A stretch of 64,000 nt of DNA from Olsenella_L sp051876355 (GTDB lineage Bacteria; Actinomycetota; Coriobacteriia; Coriobacteriales; Atopobiaceae): contig JBJEHU010000037.1 of assembly GCA_051876355.1 (NCBI GenBank), positions 1 to 64,000 of the forward strand, read 5' to 3'. Made by a program: the position numbers and the translations under genes. Under the pieces are notes generated by a model. The model was not told the origin of the DNA. It did no database searches and saw nothing but the letters and a program-made list of their open reading frames with translations. The stretch's first letter is position 1, and the number at the start of each line of letters is the position of its first letter. Shown in pieces: positions 61,147 to 64,000 of the stretch.

Positions 61147-61180
61147 AAGGAGGCAGCCGGGATTGCCTGGCTGCCTCCTT
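61147..61180 (-). terminator. Terminator of the small winged-helix gene
   Basis: AAGGAGGCAGCC and GGCTGCCTCCTT pair around a ten-base loop; TTTGCTG follows on the minus strand. It sits 21 bases past the stop at 61202. Confidence 0.65.
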
Positions 61181-61201
61181 GTGCATCGCGATGGGTACGT
61201 G

Positions 61202-61384
61202 CTACTTCTCTGCGGGCTCCCACTTGCAGCGGACCGGCGAGACGATCGAGCCGTCGGCCTTGAGCTTCTTCATGGCCTTGTCGATCTCCTTGCGGTCGAT
61301 GCCGGTCGCCGTGGCGATCTGGCCTGCGCTCATCGGGGCGCCGTTCTCCTTCATCGTGGCAAGCACTGCTTCGGTGACTTCCAT
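61202..61384 (-). CDS. Tiny winged-helix protein (60 residues)
   Basis: 60 residues from ATG 61384 (AAGGA upstream). The chain is a bare HTH: VTEAVLATMKENGAPMSAGQIATATG then DRKEIDKAMKKLKADGSIVSP and a closing strand CKWEPAEK. It has the helix-turn-helix-wing spacing of MarR/archaeal-type regulators with no ligand or dimer domain. It could be a minimal repressor or an RNA-binding protein. A palindrome at 61477-61490, near ribokinase, may be its site. Own promoter: TATACT on the minus strand at 61434-61439. Confidence 0.75.
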   Translation of the reverse strand: MEVTEAVLATMKENGAPMSAGQIATATGIDRKEIDKAMKKLKADGSIVSPVRCKWEPAEK

Positions 61385-61476
61385 GTGAGGTCCTTTCGAC
61401 GAATGCATGGCGCCTCTGGCCATGCTGCCACCTAGTATACGATTGAGATGGTCCGGCGAGAGCCTGGACCAATATC

Positions 61477-61490
61477 AGTTATTGATAACT
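61477..61490. promoter_or_regulatory. Palindrome between winged-helix gene and ribokinase
   Basis: AGTTAT, TG, ATAACT: perfect six-base arms, AT-rich against a GC-rich background, 34 bases before the ribokinase start. It is a possible operator. Confidence 0.35.
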
Positions 61491-61524
61491 TTCTGGCTGC
61501 CGCTGCAGCGGGGAGGAGCGCGCA

Positions 61525-62457
61525 ATGAACTCTGTGATCGTCTATGGAAGCCTCAACATGGACCTCTCGATCGCGGCAGAGAGGATGCCGAAGCAGGGAG
61601 AGACGCTTGCAGGCGAGGGCTTCTGCACGAACCCGGGCGGCAAGGGCGCAAACCAGGCCGTCGCCGCAGCGAAGGCGAGGGCGCGCACGCTCATGTTCGG
61701 CGCTATCGGAGACGATGTCTTCGGCCCTGCGCTCACCGATGCCCTGGCAGAGGCAGGCGTCGCATGCAGCGGCGTGAAGACGCTCAGAGATACGAGCACA
61801 GGCGTCGCCGTGATCCTGCGCACGGCAGGCGACAACAGGATCGTCCTCGACCATGGAGCGAACGGCTGCCATGCTCCCGAAGAGATGGCAGAGGCGGTGG
61901 CATCGGCAGGAAAGGCCGGAGACATGCTCCTTTGCCAGATGGAGTGCGACCTCGAGACGACCTCGGCAGTGCTCCATGCGGCGCACGCGAAGGGCATGCG
62001 CACGCTTCTGAATGTCGCGCCTCCCGAGAAGCTTCCTTCGAGCATATGGTCTGATGTCGATATCGTCTGCGTGAACGAGACGGAATGCGAGGCCTTGGTC
62101 GGCATCCTTCCTGCAGATGAGGCGACCACCAGGCAGGCGCTTGCAGCGCTTGTCGCGCTCGGGGCTGGCGCTGCCGTGATCACGCTCGGCGGCAAGGGCT
62201 CGGCTGCGCTTCAGGACGGAAAGCTCGTGCATGTGCCGGCAGACCGCATCGAGGCGGTCGATACGACGGCAGCAGGAGACACGTATATAGGATATCTGGC
62301 ACAGGGGTATGTATCTGGTTTGGGGCTGGACGAAAGCATGCAGCGCGCAACGCATGCCGCAGGCCTGACGGCGACCCGTGTCGGGGCGCAGCAGGCAATC
62401 CCGGCAGCGGAAGAGGTGGACGCGCTCTTCGGGCCAGCATCCGGAAACAGGCGATAG
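61525..62457 (+). CDS. rbsK: Ribokinase (PfkB family)
   Basis: 310 residues from ATG 61525 (GGGGAGGAG). PfkB signatures: YGSLNMDLSI, NPGGKGANQAVAAAKA and the catalytic VDTTAAGDTYIGYL with Asp in the second motif (Gly-to-Ala in the usual DTTGAGD). It phosphorylates ribose at O5. Monovalent-cation-binding AAxR-type elements are near the end. The nucleoside hydrolase at 51 kb could supply ribose. No ribose transporter is beside it. The AAA+ gene starts one base after its stop. Confidence 0.9.
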   Translation: MNSVIVYGSLNMDLSIAAERMPKQGETLAGEGFCTNPGGKGANQAVAAAKARARTLMFGAIGDDVFGPALTDALAEAGVACSGVKTLRDTSTGVAVILRTAGDNRIVLDHGANGCHAPEEMAEAVASAGKAGDMLLCQMECDLETTSAVLHAAHAKGMRTLLNVAPPEKLPSSIWSDVDIVCVNETECEALVGILPADEATTRQALAALVALGAGAAVITLGGKGSAALQDGKLVHVPADRIEAVDTTAAGDTYIGYLAQGYVSGLGLDESMQRATHAAGLTATRVGAQQAIPAAEEVDALFGPASGNRR

Positions 62458-62458
62458 G

Positions 62459-64000
62459 ATGGATGGAGCGCAGGTACTGGAAAGAGTCCAGGATGCGGGG
62501 CTCGAAGAGACGCTGGCAGAGCTTCTGGCCCGTCCGCGCGATGAGGCAGTGTCCGAGATCGAGCGTACGGTCATAGGCCAGGATGCGGTCGTGGAAGAGG
62601 TCGTCGACCTCATGTATGCTTGCCTCGAGCGGATGCTCAGGAAGGCGGAAGGGACCGACGAGCTCGATCTGCCGCGCGCCTGCGCCTTCATGCTTGCGGG
62701 CACGACAGCTTCGGGCAAGTCCTTCCTCATGAAAGTTGCCGCCCGCGTGCTGAAGCTCCCGATCGTGACGATAGACTGCACAGGCATCACGGGTGCCGGC
62801 TGGGCAGGAGACTCCGTCTCCTCGGAGCTCAGGCGTGTCGCCCATACGCTCGATCAGACACCGGGCACTCCGGTCATCGCATTCTGGGACGAGGCAGACA
62901 AGCTCGTCCGCTCTTCGTCCGGGCAGAACCGCGGCTTCGATGCACAGGGCAACTTCCTGAAGCTCCTCGACGGCGAGACGATGGTGCTCGAGCCGGAGCA
63001 GCCGGGGCAGCGCGAGATGACGCTCGATACGTCGAGGATCCTGAACGTCTTTGCCGGTGCCTTCATGGGCATCGAGGACATCGTGAAGAAGCGCCTGCTT
63101 GCGCATGAGCTCACGGTTGCCGACACGAAGGGTGCCCACAAGCTGCTCGACCGCGATGCGCTCTATGCAGAGGCGAACCTCGAGGACCTCATCACCTGGG
63201 GATTCATGCCCGAGCTGGTCGGCCGCTTCGGTGCGGTCGTGAGCGTGCCGGCGCTTTCCAGGCCTGCGCTCAGGAAGATCGTGAAGGGATCTGCGCGCTC
63301 GCTCGAGCGGCGCATCCAGAACCTGCTCGGTCCGGGCAGGACGTTTGCGATCGAGGATGATGCAGCTGATGCGATGGCGCAGGAGGCAAAGCGGAGCGGC
63401 CTCGGCGCAAGGAGGATCGACCAGCTCGCGAACCGCTATGCCGCACATGCGATAGCAGGCCTCCAAGACCCGAAGGGCCCGAACAGGGCGACGCTCGTGC
63501 TCGGCGAAGACGGCCTCGAGCTTGCGTTCGATACCGTGGAAGAGCTCAGAGAGCATAAGACAGAAGCGCAGGCTGATGAGAGCGCACCCGAGACAGTCGA
63601 GCTCCCGAAAAGGAATGCCTTCGCGCCGGATGAGGGGCTCGAGAAGCGCGTGAACGACGCTCTTGCCGGCGCCCGCTTTGCCGATGCAGCCAAGACGCGC
63701 GAAGGCCGCGAGCTCCTGGCAAAGCGGCTTTCGGCCTACAAGGGATGGCACATGAAGGACCGGCGCGCCCTTCCTGCCTCCGAGCTCCTGCTCGCTTCCG
63801 TGATGGGCTATCTCGTCCGTGGCAGGGGGTCCGGCCTCACGCTCGGCGAGACCTGCGCCTACGTGCGCTTTGCCGATGTCAGCGTGGCAGGATCTGTGAG
63901 CTATCTCGATATCCTGTTCTTCGGCCGCGTGGATACCTGCGGCATCCGTGGCCTCGAGGAGCGGGCTTCGGAGGATGCTGCGCTTGCGACCCCCGATACG
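62459..64000 (+). CDS. ClpX-like AAA+ ATPase, 3' truncated by window edge
   Basis: At least 514 residues from ATG 62459, one base after the rbsK stop; open to the right edge. Walker A is LAGTTASGKS (about 79-88), Walker B AFWDEADKL. The middle (NVFAGAFMGIEDIVKKRLLA, then LITWGFMPELVGRFG with the arginine region) matches ClpX closely, and GLGARRIDQLANRYAAHA is the sensor-2 helix. Two ClpX traits seem absent: the N-terminal zinc domain (no Cys set before Walker A) and the IGF loop that docks ClpP. After residue about 370 a charged region and a further 120-residue domain follow, foreign to ClpX. It may be a stand-alone unfoldase. Confidence 0.75.
   Translation, partial: MDGAQVLERVQDAGLEETLAELLARPRDEAVSEIERTVIGQDAVVEEVVDLMYACLERMLRKAEGTDELDLPRACAFMLAGTTASGKSFLMKVAARVLKLPIVTIDCTGITGAGWAGDSVSSELRRVAHTLDQTPGTPVIAFWDEADKLVRSSSGQNRGFDAQGNFLKLLDGETMVLEPEQPGQREMTLDTSRILNVFAGAFMGIEDIVKKRLLAHELTVADTKGAHKLLDRDALYAEANLEDLITWGFMPELVGRFGAVVSVPALSRPALRKIVKGSARSLERRIQNLLGPGRTFAIEDDAADAMAQEAKRSGLGARRIDQLANRYAAHAIAGLQDPKGPNRATLVLGEDGLELAFDTVEELREHKTEAQADESAPETVELPKRNAFAPDEGLEKRVNDALAGARFADAAKTREGRELLAKRLSAYKGWHMKDRRALPASELLLASVMGYLVRGRGSGLTLGETCAYVRFADVSVAGSVSYLDILFFGRVDTCGIRGLEERASEDAALATPDT

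Noticed and set aside
1..64000. tRNA genes, rRNA genes, CRISPR arrays, insertion sequences
   Set aside because: I looked for the T-loop GGTTCGANTCC pattern, regularly spaced repeats and transposase motifs and found no convincing case.

Overview
The window reads as a chromosomal segment of a GC-rich, Gram-positive-type anaerobe. By family content it resembles a gut or oral Coriobacteriia (Olsenella, Atopobium or Collinsella relatives). This assignment is an inference from the FeoAB fusion, Asp23 cluster, dlt operon, ECF-type B12 import, Kup, and the 541-to-520-residue class enzymes on a GC-rich background. No rRNA, tRNA, CRISPR array or insertion sequence was seen. 54 genes are annotated: 53 intact or edge-truncated coding regions and one pseudogene.

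Left edge (1-4.8 kb) is accessory in character: the tail of an unknown gene, a broken HipA-like kinase gene that looks lower in GC than the rest, an antitoxin of the Phd/YefM type with no toxin beside it, an AEC-type carrier, and two tandem paralogous four-helix membrane proteins. A small structured element with its own promoter-like box and terminator lies at 4.69-4.79 kb.

5-28 kb is mostly core metabolism in short transcription units: feoAB fusion plus a DtxR-type regulator, DegV, a glycosyltransferase fused to a MarR-like domain, RecQ, a flippase-like membrane protein, PTS EIIA, a membrane-anchored exonuclease-fold protein with its active site lost, an ACT protein with citrate synthase and a Cof phosphatase, Kup, an S10-type peptidase, RlmKL, phosphoglucomutase, a C39-like protein with Ser in place of the catalytic Cys, and ArgR.

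28-36.4 kb carries a class A penicillin-binding protein, TyrRS, a U32 peptidase-family protein, a NifU-like protein, Lgt and an acidic protein of unknown role.

36.5-43.8 kb is the most striking locus: a cobalamin riboswitch followed by two surface proteins with DUF4430 (transcobalamin-like) domains and a complete ECF transporter (T, fused A-A, S). Next door (44.9-49.0 kb) on the other strand is a B12-dependent methionine synthase operon: metF, a separate activation-domain gene and metH. B12 capture and its main user are therefore neighbours.

49-61 kb: an AmaP/DUF2273/Asp23 envelope-stress trio, a nucleoside hydrolase, a membrane-bound serine hydrolase, then the dlt operon for D-alanylation of teichoic-type polymers (dltA-B-C-D plus a DltX-like microprotein) facing a divergent two-component system. 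The shared upstream region holds helically phased repeats that may be the response-regulator site.

61-64 kb: a phosphoglycolate-phosphatase-like HAD, a tiny winged-helix protein, ribokinase, and a ClpX-like AAA+ ATPase that runs off the right edge and appears to lack both the ClpX zinc domain and the ClpP-docking loop.
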